DNA from: Symsagittifera roscoffensis
Taxonomy: Eukaryota > Xenacoelomorpha > Acoela > Convolutidae
NCBI RefSeq assembly: GCF_963678635.1
Contig: NC_087066.1
Coordinates: 15,357,949-15,421,948 of the forward strand
Reading direction: 5' to 3'
DNA: 64,000 nt
A program made the translations under genes and the position numbers. Positions within the stretch are counted from its first letter, which is position 1. Each line of letters begins with the position of its first letter. Below are positions 1 through 11,689 of this stretch, piece by piece. The notes beneath the pieces are model-generated. The model made no database searches and was not told where the DNA came from. It was given only the letters and a program-made list of their open reading frames with translations.

Positions 1-3000
1 ATAGACTAGGACTTATATGTTGATTGCCGGCTCCTTCCTAGATTCTCGGCGCATAATAGTTTTTGGACATTCGCTACAGACAAATAGAGTCTGTAGCGTG
101 AATATTTTACGAGTTTTGCCTGTTTGCTCTGTCTTACCTGAATTCAGCTCAGCAGTTCCACCTAACTCCTTAGCAGATTTTAGACAGTGCTGTCCTGCTC
201 ATGAGTCCTCTTGACGATGTATATCAAACAAGTTACACTCACAAACTTTTCACTCTAGAGGTCTCACACAATTGGAGAGAAAGGCCAAAAAATAACCAGC
301 GCGAAGTTTTCAAAAGCCAAAAAATATCACTAAATTTTTCGCTCGAAAAATGTGGCTCAAAAAACAAAACAACATACAATTAATATACGAAAATTTTACC
401 CAGGGAAGAAAAATATAACAATAAGAGAAAAAGACTTAAAAAAACACCAATTTATTGAAAAAGATTGGTAAAAATTACTGAGTATCTACAGTTGTTTATT
501 TATGACTCGGCAAAAATTTTTAGAGCCTTTTCGGAAAATTTTGCAAAATTTTTTTCATCTCTATCAATATTTTAAAAGTCAGATCCTGTTGATGGACAAA
601 TTAGGCAAAGGAATTCGGTCTTACTTTTTGTTTTTCTTTGTTTTGTTTTGTGATTTTCCTTATCGGCTGCCGCCATTCCGGGGCTACAAACCGAGCCTGC
701 GCTAATTTTACTAAAGGCTAGGGAATCAATTACTTTTGCGTCCCACAGGAGCTGCTAACCAACAGCCAATTGGAACTTCCTGTGGTCACTTCGGATCTGT
801 CGTGTAGGGTTGTCGTTGCTCTGAAACAGTAGGAAAGTCTGTCGAGGGCAATATTGCCCAGAAAACCTACCTGCCCATTTCAGGCTAAATAGGCATTGCC
901 ATCCTTCTTGGGTTATCATTTTTCTGCAAACGCATCTATGATTTTCAATAGTTTTTTTCAACCTAGACGGATTGCAACAGCATATCTAAGCTTCTGATAT
1001 GTCATTTTTGGTTTTAACCCTTCAATATAGTTTGACATTAACACCGATGCAATTTTACAGTGATAAGTATTGAAATTTTTTAAATCAGCAGATTTTGATT
1101 TCAAAGTCACTTAGAGGTTTTGTTTTCAACAGTAGTCTCAGTAAGTTCAAAGCAAACTTTGGGTGTCTGGATAATTGCATGCAAAGTTGGGTATCATTTA
1201 TTTTTATGTTTTCTGCATGGTAAACCAATATTTGAGGAGGTAAGAACTCATAGTCTGCATCCGCCTAGTCAACAGCTATCGGAAAAATTTCCAGTTTAGC
1301 TTTTTTTCGTCAAGCAGTTTTTTGCGACAAATCTTGCCTCGTCTATAGGGGAACCTAAATTTACAAGGTCATTCTTGAAAATGACTTTTTTTGACATTTT
1401 TTAATCTCACTTTTTGACTGTGTTGTGATGCGCACTTTGGTTAGGTCCTAGAAAATAAAGCACATAATTTTGTTGTTCAGGTCCAAGAATTATTTTGTTT
1501 CCGAATTCGTTTTGACTTTTACGTCTAGCAGCACTGTTTTAAAAATAGGTTAAAATTCCATCATTTTAACACCAAACGTGTACAATGTGGATTCAAGCAT
1601 TTTCAATGTTGTCTGTGCGGTCTCGGCAAAGAGGAATGGAGCCTCGCGTCTTACTTGTTGGGTTCTATTCTCCAAAATGTTAATGGAAACTTCCAAAAGA
1701 GTAAACTCGGCCTACTATAGTCACAATGAGTATATTTCTACAGCTCCCGGTGGTTTGAAAAATTTGATTCAACAAAGTTCCTTTATTAAGTAAACACAAA
1801 ACAGTTTTGAAATCTAAATCCCGGAAAAAAACAAGCTATTCGGGTTGTCATTGCGCTCTATCAAGTTTCTAGGGTAGTTTGCTGCAATTTCAACTCCTCG
1901 TTTAGTATCAACAGACATATATATATAATATATATATATATATTTAAAAACTGTCACTACGATAGCGTTGCTTCCCGCGCATTTAGACGCGATGCGTTTC
2001 AGCAAGCTCCATCTATTTTGGTGATAGCAAAAAAATGGTATTGATACTTTAGCTCCTCTCATTTTGATCAAGCTGAGCAAGAGATTTCAAGAAAAGGATA
2101 CCCGCATTTCCAATTTTATCTGGACCGGTTACTGACCCCTTTGGAAAAATTAACTGCTTTCAAACTCAAGTTAAAAAAACGTTCTAAGATTTCCGGGTCG
2201 GCGCATTTGTATCAGCTCTTTTTTGTTGCATAGATAATATTTTCTTTGTAGCTATGAGCCAAAAAGATGCAATTTTTTCATCCGAAGTGCCAAGTACATT
2301 CCTCATCTTATAATTGTCCCATCGAGCTGGCTGGTGATTAGCGTTATTCTCTGCTCGAAATCTGTCTGGTAAGGGCTTGACCATTGGCACTGGGGTTTAC
2401 GCATTGAAACAACATTAATTTTTTTATTACAGAACTCCTAGCTGCTGCTTGTTCATGACCACTTTTTTTAGTTTGTTCTAGGAAAAACAAACAACATGGA
2501 CGTACAAAAAACCATTCAAAAATTACTTTGTTCTGCGAAAAGTTAAGCGCCAGTCGAACACGCGAGTCTTTAGGTAGTCTCATGAGTACTCGAACATTTG
2601 ATATGCCTGTTTTTACTGAACTATCTAGCACTAAGGCATTACTAAATTAAATCAATATAATCAGATTTAACTTTAAAACATTAGAAAATGGTTGAAATCG
2701 TTTGACTTCTTAAGATTTGCTAAAATTTTTCTTCACACATTTGATATGTTACTAATTAAAGCAAGAGTCATTTCAAACCCAATTTAAAAATTCTAACAGT
2801 TTTAGGCTTTACTTTCTTGTCCATTTCTTGTTGTTTTTCCTCATCTTGGCGTTGCATTGAAAGTGGAGTAAAGAAAACTTGATTTGGCACAAGAGACTAA
2901 ATGAAGGACGTCGAATTTATTAGATGAAGAAAAAGTTATTAATTTTTTTGAAAAATTGTTCAGCAAAAAAAATTGAGTTGAGAAACAATCTCACCCGAGC

Positions 3001-5530
3001 TAAGAAAATCCAGCGGCGCAACAGCAGACTCCTCAGGTCAAGAACTATTTCCCTCAGAACAGAGACCTATTTGAGACAAACGTGTCTCCTACTATCCAGG
3101 CTAACAGGTGGAAGTATCAAACAAATCACTTCTATTCAAAAAATTATCACAGCAATTAAGCAAAAAGCTAGTTTATTAAGTTGCCCACTAATGCAAATGG
3201 ATACCAACTTGTAGATATATAAAAGAAAAATTTATATTCAGAACAAACCAGAAGGTCAAAAATTATCATGTTAACCGACAGAAGTGCCGAGTAAACTGTT
3301 TTGCGAGGGAGAGCCTCTGCTTAAAAAACACGCCCCGGTACTTCTGCTAAGATGCTCGCAAGGTTTTATTAAGGGCATTCTAGCATCGGTGCGAGTGCAG
3401 GCAGCAACCTGAACCTCTAAGGCTATTGAAAAAATTACATCCATTGTTAATTAACTCTTTCTTGCCAGTTTTGCGCAAAATGCAGCATAGCCGGCATCCG
3501 TTTTGGGCTTAAAAACTGAGCATGCGTTCAATCAATTTGGACTAAGGAGGCAACCTCCGTTACATCACACAGTAGCCACCTACAAACAGCGCATGGGACA
3601 AGCGATAAAGCTAAACTGTAAAACCAAGAAGCTTGTCCATCTGTTGACCTCCTTTTATCTCGTTTTTGTTTTGCTGATGGCATGTAATTTAGTGTAAAGT
3701 TTTTTTTCAGTTTTTAACATAGTACAAGGCTTGAAATTTTTTATAAAAGTTCCCCTTTTGAATTGAGTTGAAAAATTTACCGTAGAAATGCCATAAATTG
3801 GCATATAGCTATTGAAAAAGTACGTGAAATTCTGTTCCTGAAATTACATATGGAAAAGCTCTTTTTTCGGTGTTTTTCTCATTTTTAAAAAAATTTCCAA
3901 ATTTTTTAAATAATAGTAGAGTTTTCGTGGTTTTATGGACATACTATTGTGAAGTGATTGCAATGATTACCGCAACAAGGTACTCAACAATTTGATCTTA
4001 GGTGAACAAAACCAAATTTGTTGACAGTCTAATTTTGCTCTCAGAAAGTTCCACAAAATTGTCTTAACAGTGTCTTTTTCGAATGTAGCTTTTATGAAAG
4101 TCAATTTTTGCAGGAAAATAATGAATTGAGATCTGATGCGGTATCAAAAAATGTTACTTTGTACTTCAGTTTGCAGTTTGCAGTCCTGCAGTCTAACTCA
4201 CTTGCGATTTCCAGTTTCAGTTATCCTGTAGAATAAAGTGAATTCGACTTCGTACCTGACATCTTAAATAGTGCTGTAGATGAGAAAATCTATAAATAAT
4301 TTATAGCAAAGCTCCGTGGTTAAGTTACAGATTTATAATTCGTCTGTGTAATTTCCATAAACGTTTATAAAGAACAAACTTTCTTGTTGAAACCTTCAGA
4401 ACGTTCGAGATCCAACCATTCGGAAAAAAAACATTCAATCGGGGCTAAGTATTCATCGGCACATATTTACCTTTGGTTTCTTCACAGGTTAGAGATAAGG
4501 TAATCAATTTGAGCAAAAACAGGTATCACATGGCTTTAGATTTTCGTTTTTTTTTTTAAATATGGGTAGAACATTTTAACGTTACAATTATCATCAATCC
4601 AAAATTGTCACTATTGTTACAACTTTTCAGTTTTTTGAAATCAGTTACTAGCTGCATCTTCAACTTTCCGTTACTTTGCTGTTAGGAACTCAATGCTGGA
4701 GGAATTATCAAAGTTGAACAAAAAATAAAAAACTATTTTGGTTGTTCAAGTTGATTAAATTTTCCAAGTCTGATGTTAGGTTGTTTTACACTAAACCATA
4801 ATAAAATAATTTGGAAGTGGGCCATTAACTGACCCTTGAGGAGCTGACGAACTAATGTTTCCCTCATCTGAGAGTACTGAACTGATTCTATCTCTTGAGT
4901 TCAACTAAACAGGTAATTGCGAAAAAAAAACAGTAAAAGTTTATGAAATACTTCAAGTTCCACTAGCTTCTTCAAAAAAATTTCATCATTTGCTTTTGTC
5001 AAACGCTTTTGATAATTGAAATTAGAAGTGTGAATGTGTTTTTCCTGGACAACCATTTTTGTCATATATTTTGGAAAAACTGAAAATGTGTTAAGGAATG
5101 GTAGAATTTTTCGGCGAGAAGCCAAATTGAGCATCTGTTAGTTTTTCATCCAAACGTTCGTTCATGGCTTTGAATAAAAACATTTCAAACGTTTGAATTC
5201 AATTTTGAGTAAAGTAACAGGTCGATAATTACAAACATCCGCTTTGTTTTCTTATTCACGAATCAGCGATACAATTCCTTTGTTCTAAAGATCCGCGTAA
5301 TTTTTTACCCTTGTTATGATCATGACAAAGTGCTTAGATGGGATGTACTTACTTTTACTCGTGTTCTTAAAAACAATTGGATCTTTATAACTCTCTTTAT
5401 AATCTTTATAACTCTGATTCATTTGATATTGCGTCATATGAAAGGATGATTTTTTTCTATTCAATTCTGAGGGAAACGGTGTGAAAATCTATGGCTCGGA
5501 CCAGTAAAAACATTCGCAGAGGTTAAATAG
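1..5530. other. gene-poor intergenic DNA
   Basis: I recognise no gene here on either strand. Open frames are short, lack recognisable motifs and overlap on both strands as expected of AT-rich non-coding DNA. A short (AT)n microsatellite lies at about 1916-1943. The interval 3260-3420 is richer in G+C and has self-complementary words, but nothing I can name. Confidence 0.6.
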
Positions 5531-5731
5531 CAGTATTCAGACAACCGCGTATTCAGACATGTCAGTATTTAGACAAATACTGTTTTAACCAATCAGAATC
5601 GAGACAAGGGAGAAATTATTAAATAATTGTGATTTATTTTGGATTAATTATGTCTTATCTCAATTCTAATTAGTTCATACAGTATTTGTCTAAATACTGA
5701 CCAGTATGAATACGCGGTTGTCTAAATACAG
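5531..5731. mobile_element. short TIR element (MITE-like, about 200 bp)
   Basis: The first 55 or so bases (CAGTATTCAGACAACCGCGT...) return in inverted orientation at the right end (…ACGCGGTTGTCTAAATACAG). Each arm also contains the word AGTATTTAGACAAATACTG or its complement. The middle is AT-rich with no coding potential. Two imperfect terminal inverted repeats about 50 bp long on a 200-bp core fit a non-autonomous DNA transposon. I could not see a clear target-site duplication, so the superfamily is open. Confidence 0.7.
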
Positions 5732-5835
5732 ACCGCACTCCATTTGCAAAGTAATCTTTAAACAGAGGTTTTTTTCGTTGTCGGTAATTGCCTTCTGTTC
5801 TGTGTCAATAAATTACATTTTTGCAGGACGTTTTT

Positions 5836-6421
5836 TGTTCCGACTTTCGATACGAAAGTAACGGAATATTTGTGCTCGGGGTGGGTTTTTTTTCTTTAGA
5901 CAAATTTCGTCTTTTTAACTAGCCAATTTTGACGGAATTTTTTAATATCATTTGAAAGCTATTGTTGTCCTGGGCTTAAATTTGAAAAGATATTTCACCT
6001 GTGTTTTTTTCGTAAAGTTAAGAGGGTTTAAAGATTGCCATTGACGAATTTATTTTGACTAAAGATATTGACTAAAGATATTTTGACTAAAGATATTTTG
6101 ACGAATTTGGGACAATTAAAGCGCGATGTAATTCGCGCTATTAACGCGTAAGCGGAGATTTAATCCGTCTTAGAAATCGTTCCAAATTGGTTAAAAGAAG
6201 CTTATTTGCCATAATTGATCTGTTACAAGGAGCAAAATCTATCCTTTTGTACTTAAAATGGCGTGTGGGGTGATGATTTTCACAAAAAATTTAAAATTTC
6301 AAAAAAAAAATTTTCATTTTTTTTATTACCTTTAATTTTTTTTATAGATTATTACTGCTCCATAAACCTTGAAAGGCAGTCGGAACATTAAGGGCTTCGC
6401 CCTGATACGAGCAGTCTTGTT
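5836..6421 (+). repeat. dispersed repeat, Helentron/HINE-like, copy 1
   Basis: Non-coding repeat of about 586 bp. It begins TGTTCCGACTTTCG and contains AGTCGGAACA close to its right end, i.e. the 5' end is inverted near the 3' end. This is followed by a compact hairpin (AGGGC TTC GCCCT, 6391-6403) and the terminal word GAGCAGTCTTGT. A 5' end repeated in inverted form just before a 3' hairpin is described for Helentron-associated elements. Other copies are at 6911-7453, 58644-59183 (inverted), and partial at 8513-8790, 18556-19300 and 19398-19452. The family assignment is inference; the repeat itself is directly visible. Confidence 0.65.
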
Positions 6422-6910
6422 TAGACTTAAAAATATAAAACGTTTTTGCACGTTATTTGTACTGAAGAGCTGTTTTTTGTAACCTGTTTTATCAACCTCT
6501 TGCTTTAAAGAGCGCTAGTGTTCAAAATCTTACGCCTAACTTTAAGCTACTTTTGATTATGTCTAACTTCCTTCTCATTGTCTCAAATATTTCAAAACAT
6601 GAGAAATAGTTTGTGTAATCCAATGCGCCCGATTCCTTCTAATTATTCTCCGAGGAGTAAATTTTTTAATTAAATTGAACGCTCATTCATATCATGGATT
6701 GATGTTGGCGCTCACATTGCGTTAACAGTATGGTTGGAAAGTATGTTGGACCAATTTATTGCTCAATCGATCTCTGTCACACTTCTACAAACTAAACATC
6801 TAATTTGGTCGTTTTGTTTCCTAAACGTTGCTTTGAGTTCCAACGAGAATGGAAAATGACCAGAAAGAGTGTTCAATTCGTTTGCTCTAGCGAATGTTAT
6901 CAGTGATTTT
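6422..6910. other. spacer between two Helentron-like repeats
   Basis: About 490 bp of AT-rich DNA between two same-orientation repeat copies. I see no gene and no repeat in it. Confidence 0.5.
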
Positions 6911-7453
6911 TGTTCCGACTTTCAATACGAAAGTAACGGATTATTTGTGCTCGGGTGGGTTTTTTTTTCTTCAGACAAATTTCGACTTTTTAACTAGCAA
7001 TTTTTGATAGAATTTATTTATATCATTCAAAAGGTATTGTTGTCCTGAGCTTAAATTTGAAAAGATATTTCACCTGTGATCATTTTTCGTAAAGTTATCA
7101 GGGTTTAAAGATTGCCATTTTGGCCATTTTGACCAATTTGGGACAATTAACGCGCGATATAATTCGCGCTATTAACGCCTAAGCGGAGATTTAATCCGTT
7201 TTATAAATCGGTCCAAATTTGTTGAACTAAGCTTATTTGCCATAATTAATTTGTTACATCGAACGAAATCTATCTTTTTGTACTTTATGTGGCGTGTGGG
7301 GGGATGATTTTCATAAAAAATTTCAAATTTTAAAAAAAAAATTTCATTTTATTTTATTTCATTAATATTTTTTTGATGTTATTACTGCTGCTCCATAAAC
7401 CTTAAAAGGCAGTCGGAACATTCAGGGCTTCGCCTTGATACGAGCAGTCTTGT
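6911..7453 (+). repeat. dispersed repeat, Helentron/HINE-like, copy 2
   Basis: Second copy of the 5836-6421 family in the same orientation, about 543 bp. It begins TGTTCCGACTTTCAATACG, carries AGTCGGAACA and the terminal hairpin, and ends GAGCAGTCTTGT. It differs from copy 1 by scattered substitutions and by lacking a short internal duplication (TTTTGACTAAAGATA units at about 6055-6100 in copy 1). Confidence 0.65.
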
Positions 7454-8512
7454 CTAATTGAGACGTAGTTATCTAGAAATTTTCTTAAATAATTTCAAAT
7501 GTAAATGGCTACCAAAAACTGAGCGACTGCTGACATTGTAAAATGGGCAGAGTTGTGGCTCTTTATAAACAAAAAGGAACCAAAACCTTAACAGCAAAAG
7601 AAACTAAGGTCAATACGATAGAATTAGTATCAAGCAGCATTTAAAACAATCCAACGAAACAAAACTATTGTAGTATTCGTTTACACTTATCTACCACCAA
7701 ATTCTGTAACAGGCAAAACTCATTGTATTTTGAGAGCCATCTCGTTAGTATCCTCATTGGCCCAGCAGATGTATACGATGTTCGTGGTAGTTTTAATATA
7801 GAGTTGTACAAGAAGTCAAAAGCTCGAAGAAAAACAAGGGTAACACTAATAAAGCTAGGAAACAATCTCTTCTTTAGAAATAAATTTAAGCCAGCTGGTG
7901 AAAAATAAATTTAACGACTCTATGAAAAATTTGTTTTTCCCATCAATAAAAGGTGCTACAGGAATATTTAAAACTGACTAGTCTGACCTTTTTTGCATAA
8001 ACTTTTTAGAAAAACTGTTTAAGAACAAAAACCACCAAACAGTACAACCGGCACTAGTTTGATTTAAACGGCCGAGGTTATAGCAAGAAACTCAATTTTT
8101 TTTACAATACGAACTGCCCAATAACTTGACTATGATATTGAAGCATATTTGACAAATCTCAAAATTAAAATAGCACAAGTTTTTCCCACTAGTTAAGTCA
8201 AAAACAACAATTGAAAGAAAACTGATAGGCACTGATGATTTTGAAAATGCTGCTGCAGCAAAAAAAAGGAGACTTAGACAAAAATGAAATTCATCCTCAT
8301 TTAAAGATGAACTTTTTAGCAGTTTCATATCTTGGTATGCGCTATTCGCTGTTCAATAAACTGATGCAGTTTTCTTATAAAAACAAGAAAAAAAAATCAA
8401 ATTTTTTTGTCAATTTTTTTTCGGAAAAATGTCCACCCACGCGCTATGTTTAAAACACGCTATGTTTAAATGTTATTTTCTGAAGGTAGCTAAGTACTGA
8501 GTATATTAAATG
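7454..8512. other. intergenic DNA without recognised feature
   Basis: Short open frames lie on opposite strands at 7665-7908 and 8092-8453 and overlap one another. They show no family motif, signal peptide or splice context that I can defend, so I call no gene. Confidence 0.5.
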
Positions 8513-8790
8513 GCAAGCCTCAATTCAATTTGGAAAAATTTCTAAAACGTATTAAATTTCTTCGCTAACGCATAATAGCTTGAAAGATATCGCGCGTTAG
8601 TTGTCCCAAATTGGCCAAAATTTCAAATCTTTACACCCTCATTACTTTACAAAAAAATCAACCATCTTTTTTATGTTCAGCACAACAATAATTTTTGAAT
8701 ATAAATTAACAAACTCCTTGAAAAATCCCCAGTCAAAAAATCGAAATTTGTCTAGAGAAAAACCTCGAGCACAATTATGAAGCCACTTTC
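8513..8790 (-). repeat. partial Helentron-like repeat (inverted)
   Basis: Shares the internal words of the 5836-6421 repeat in reverse orientation: a CAATTTGGAA stretch, a degenerate GCGCGTTA...TTGTCCCAAATTGGCC block, and then the region before the 5' end with TCGAAATTTGTC. Both termini are missing or too decayed to recognise. Confidence 0.5.
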
Positions 8791-8954
8791 TTCGAAACTC
8801 ACAACAAACATTGTATCATTCCCTCTCTCATACAAGCCAAGCTCAAAGAAAATACGAATACAAGAATTGGCGGTGCCGAAATGACTAGGAGAAAGTTATT
8901 AAGATAATGCATCAAAGTGCTGACTTCTAATAGGTTGAAAGTAGATACATTGCT

Positions 8955-9250
8955 TGGATACGTCCGCCAAAAAGAGACAAACAAACAGACACACTTAGGA
9001 CCACACATGCAAAAATACAAAAGGGTCTTTCATAAGGACACAGACAGGGCCACACATACAGAAAAACTTAATAATTTAAAATGTCAATAATTCTAAACAT
9101 ACATATGGCCACACATACCGACACTTAAACGTACAAAATTATAAAAGACCACACATGTAGACTCATAGAGGAATCACACTCAGGGCCACACAGAGCCATT
9201 AATATTTAGCTGTTTTTAACTGAACTTACAGACGTACATATGACCAAATA
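8955..9250. repeat. A/C-rich degenerate minisatellite (ACCACACATACAGAC)
   Basis: Loose tandem array of units containing CCACACATACAGAC or CCACACATGCA, spaced about 30-60 bp apart. The same motif family recurs in the same orientation at 10630-10990, on the far side of the TTCGAC arrays, so the two blocks flank the compound satellite. Confidence 0.6.
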
Positions 9251-9269
9251 AACCACCCGGGCTGAGGTG

Positions 9270-9520
9270 CTTGACCCATGATTCGACCGAAATGGTCGAA
9301 CGATGTCCGTTTTCGACTTTTACAGTCGAACGATGTTCGATTTCGACTTTTTGAGTCGAACGATGTCCGTTTTCGACTTTGTTCGACTTTGCTCGACTTT
9401 GTTCGACTATACTGGACATTGTTCGACTTTGTTCGACTTTGCTCGACTTTGTTCGACTATACTGGACAATGTTCGACTTTTCGACTTTGTTCGTCTTCAG
9501 AGGATATTGTTCGACTTTGT
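9270..9520. repeat. TTCGAC minisatellite, array 1
   Basis: Tandem repeats built on TTCGACTTT(G), with a higher-order unit of about 60 bp (several TTCGACTTT units, then a TTCGACTATACTGGACA word) that occurs twice at about 9370-9475. The open frames across it simply read the repeat and are not genes. It starts beside CCCGGGCTGAGGT at 9256. Confidence 0.8.
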
Positions 9521-9699
9521 TTCGATTTTATCGAGAATTAGCAGAAAAGTCCTGAACTACAACGACACTCGGACATCATTGGAATGTTTCTGTCAAATCA
9601 CCTTTCAGAAACCTCAACCTGGGCAGCCACAAAATATAATACAAAATGCCACAAAAATGAGCATCGTAGATTCGTGTAGGCCAAGTTGAGTTGTTGGAC

Positions 9700-9935
9700 T
9701 TACGTTTCAATGAAACAGACCAAAAATGGCTATGTTCCGACCGGTTCGTTTTAAAATGGCTACGTTTTGACCGACTATGCCTAATTTTGCTATGTTTTGA
9801 CCAATTTGATTTTAAAAAAAATGGCTTCGACTGCGTTTGTTGTAAGCTAACTATGTTGCGACCGACTCGACCCAAGCTGGATATGTTTCGACCGACTCGA
9901 CCAAAGGATAAAGTGTTCGACAGTGTTTGAAGCAA
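9700..9935. repeat. degenerate minisatellite (GGCTATGTTTTGACCGA)
   Basis: About six diverged units of 35-45 bp, each with a version of GCTATGTTTTGACC followed by a GACTCGACC-like word. It shares the TCGACC core with the neighbouring TTCGAC arrays. Open frames on both strands reflect the repeat. Confidence 0.65.
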
Positions 9936-9959
9936 GCCAATTAGTGTTGAACGGACTCT

Positions 9960-10328
9960 GCCGAATAAAAATTTGATCGACTGCAGCCCATTATATTTCC
10001 AATTGTAATCGACGCAACTGAGTTTAGAAGAAAAAAATTTCCTAAAAATTCTGTTAAATGAATCAATCAGAACTGAAAATAGGGGTAATAGGCCAAAAGG
10101 CGGAGACGGCGCAATTTTCCAGGCTAAGGCGGAGGCAGCGCGCCTTTCGGACCAAGGCGGCGGCGCGATTTTCGTAACACATCTCTATAGCTGCTCTTAA
10201 TTTCGTGGATTGACAAAATTGACCCTATTCTCAGTGCAATCGAAACACGCATTATGAAATTGATGGAGCTTGCACATAGGTTCTCGCAGTTTCCTCATTT
10301 ATCAGCTGCACCAAATGCTTTTGAATTT
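9960..10328. other. linker with GC-rich AAGGCGGAGGC repeats
   Basis: Between two minisatellites. Positions 10090-10165 hold three units of a GGCGGAGGC/GGCGCGATTTTC type; the rest is plain AT-rich DNA with no gene. Confidence 0.5.
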
Positions 10329-10600
10329 ATTACCCTGTTCGACTCATGATTCGACCCTGTTCGACTCATAATTCGACCCTATTCGACTCATGATTCGACC
10401 CTGTTTGACTCATGATTCGACCATGTTCGACTCATGATTTGACCCTGTTCGACTCATGGTTCGACCCTGTTCGACTCTATCGATCATGTTCGACTCATGA
10501 TTCGACCCTGTTCGACCCGCGATTCGACTTTGTTCGACTATAGTTTTCGTTCGACCGTCTTAATTTGCGACGAAAATCGGACTCCGTTCGACCGTGTCGG
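10329..10600. repeat. TTCGAC minisatellite, array 2 (22-bp unit)
   Basis: About eight head-to-tail copies of a 22-bp unit alternating ATTCGACCCTG and TTCGACTCATG, diverging toward the right. The right edge (about 10595-10636) has the GACTCATGATTCGACC words and CCTCAACCCGGGCA. That edge is the reverse complement of the left edge of array 1 (CCCGGGCTGAGGT...GACCCATGATTCGACC, 9256-9290). The interval 9256-10636 therefore has matching inverted ends. Confidence 0.8.
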
Positions 10601-10629
10601 TCGAATCATGAGTCGAACACCTCAACCCG

Positions 10630-10990
10630 GGCAACACAAATATACTTTCACACATACGAACATGTTTTCAGACCCCCATAGGGTTACCCATACAGACAAA
10701 TTGTGGATCGGAACTATTTGGATACACATACAAACCCTACAGGAGCTCAAAAACACACACATATAAAGAACACATGCCAACAAACACAAAAATAAATCAA
10801 GGACCACACATACAAAAAAATCAAAGGCTGACATATGCAGAGTCACAATTTATCACCTTTACAGACACACATACAGACAAGTTTGTTATGTTAGCATACA
10901 TGCAGATATAGGTATGGCCAGACATGCAGACACAAATATGGTCACTCATACAGACTCAATAGATAAAGGGGCAAAAGATACAAGACACTC
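10630..10990. repeat. A/C-rich degenerate minisatellite, second block
   Basis: Same motif family and same orientation as 8955-9250 (ACACATACAGAC, GACCACACATACA). No coding potential. Confidence 0.55.
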
Positions 10991-11025
10991 TTAATATTTT
11001 CAATTATTTTGGACTTCATTCAATT

Positions 11026-11556
11026 TTTCTGGAAAGTTGTGCCGTCTCCCCCTTGTTCTGGAAAGTTTCACCGTATCCACCTTGGTCTGGCCGTCTGCAC
11101 TCTGATTGCTGAAGTCGCGCCGCATCCACCATGGTCGCGACGAATTGCTTCTTGGTCGCGCCGACTCCTCCTTGGTCTAGAAAGTCGCGCCGTCTCCGCC
11201 TCGGTCTGGAAAATTACGCCGTCTCCATTTCGGTCTGGAAAGTCTGGAAATGGCTGAGCTTGGTCGCGCCGGTCGCGCCATTTCCTGTGCCGCAGGTTCG
11301 CGCCGTATCCACCTTAGTTGCGAAATTCGCGCCAGAGTTTTTCGGTCGCAAAAGTCTTGAAATGGAAAATTTTAGTCGCGCCACCTCCGCTTCGTTCGCG
11401 AAAGTCGCGACGGATCATCATGGTCGCGACCGTCTGGAAATGCCAGATTTTGATCGCGAAAACCTGGACATGCCTATTTTTGGTCTAGAAAGTCTGGACA
11501 TGCCAAAAATCTGTCGGAAAAGTCTGGACATGAATCTGGAACTTCGACCCGGGTAG
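11026..11556. repeat. GC-rich minisatellite (TCTGGAAAGTCGCGCCGTC)
   Basis: About 15 diverged units of 30-36 bp built from TCTGGAAAGT, CGCGCCGTCTCC and (A)CCTTGGTC words. It is much richer in C+G and in CpG than the surrounding DNA. Open frames through it are repeat artefacts. It ends at CGACCCGGGTAG (11548-11559), another version of the CCCGGG boundary word seen at 9256, 9611 and 10622. Confidence 0.8.
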
Positions 11557-11689
11557 TTCAAAAAACAAAGCTTCTTGCATTATTATTATGAAAAATGTTC
11601 AGTACAGTTTCATAAATGATTAGACATTTTAAAAAAAAAAACCTATTACAATACCAAGCTCGGGTACTTTGCTAGTGGTTTGGAATCTG

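Noticed and set aside
196-230. CATGAGTCC...GACGA, faintly like a hammerhead ribozyme core
   Set aside because: The CUGANGA core is interrupted and the GAAA box and stems are missing.
2344-2631. 95-codon minus-strand frame with ordinary-looking residue content
   Set aside because: No motif, splice context or homologous copy in the window supports it.
3260-3420. GC-richer structured patch considered as a tRNA-derived SINE
   Set aside because: No A-box/B-box pair at the right spacing and no second copy in the window.
9278-9689. Overlapping plus-strand open frames with Phe-Asp-Phe-Val repeats
   Set aside because: They are the TTCGAC minisatellite read in three frames; no start context or non-repeat domain.
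11009-11556. Two long frames across the GC-rich block
   Set aside because: Translation of the 30-36 bp tandem repeat; GC-rich DNA has few stops by chance.
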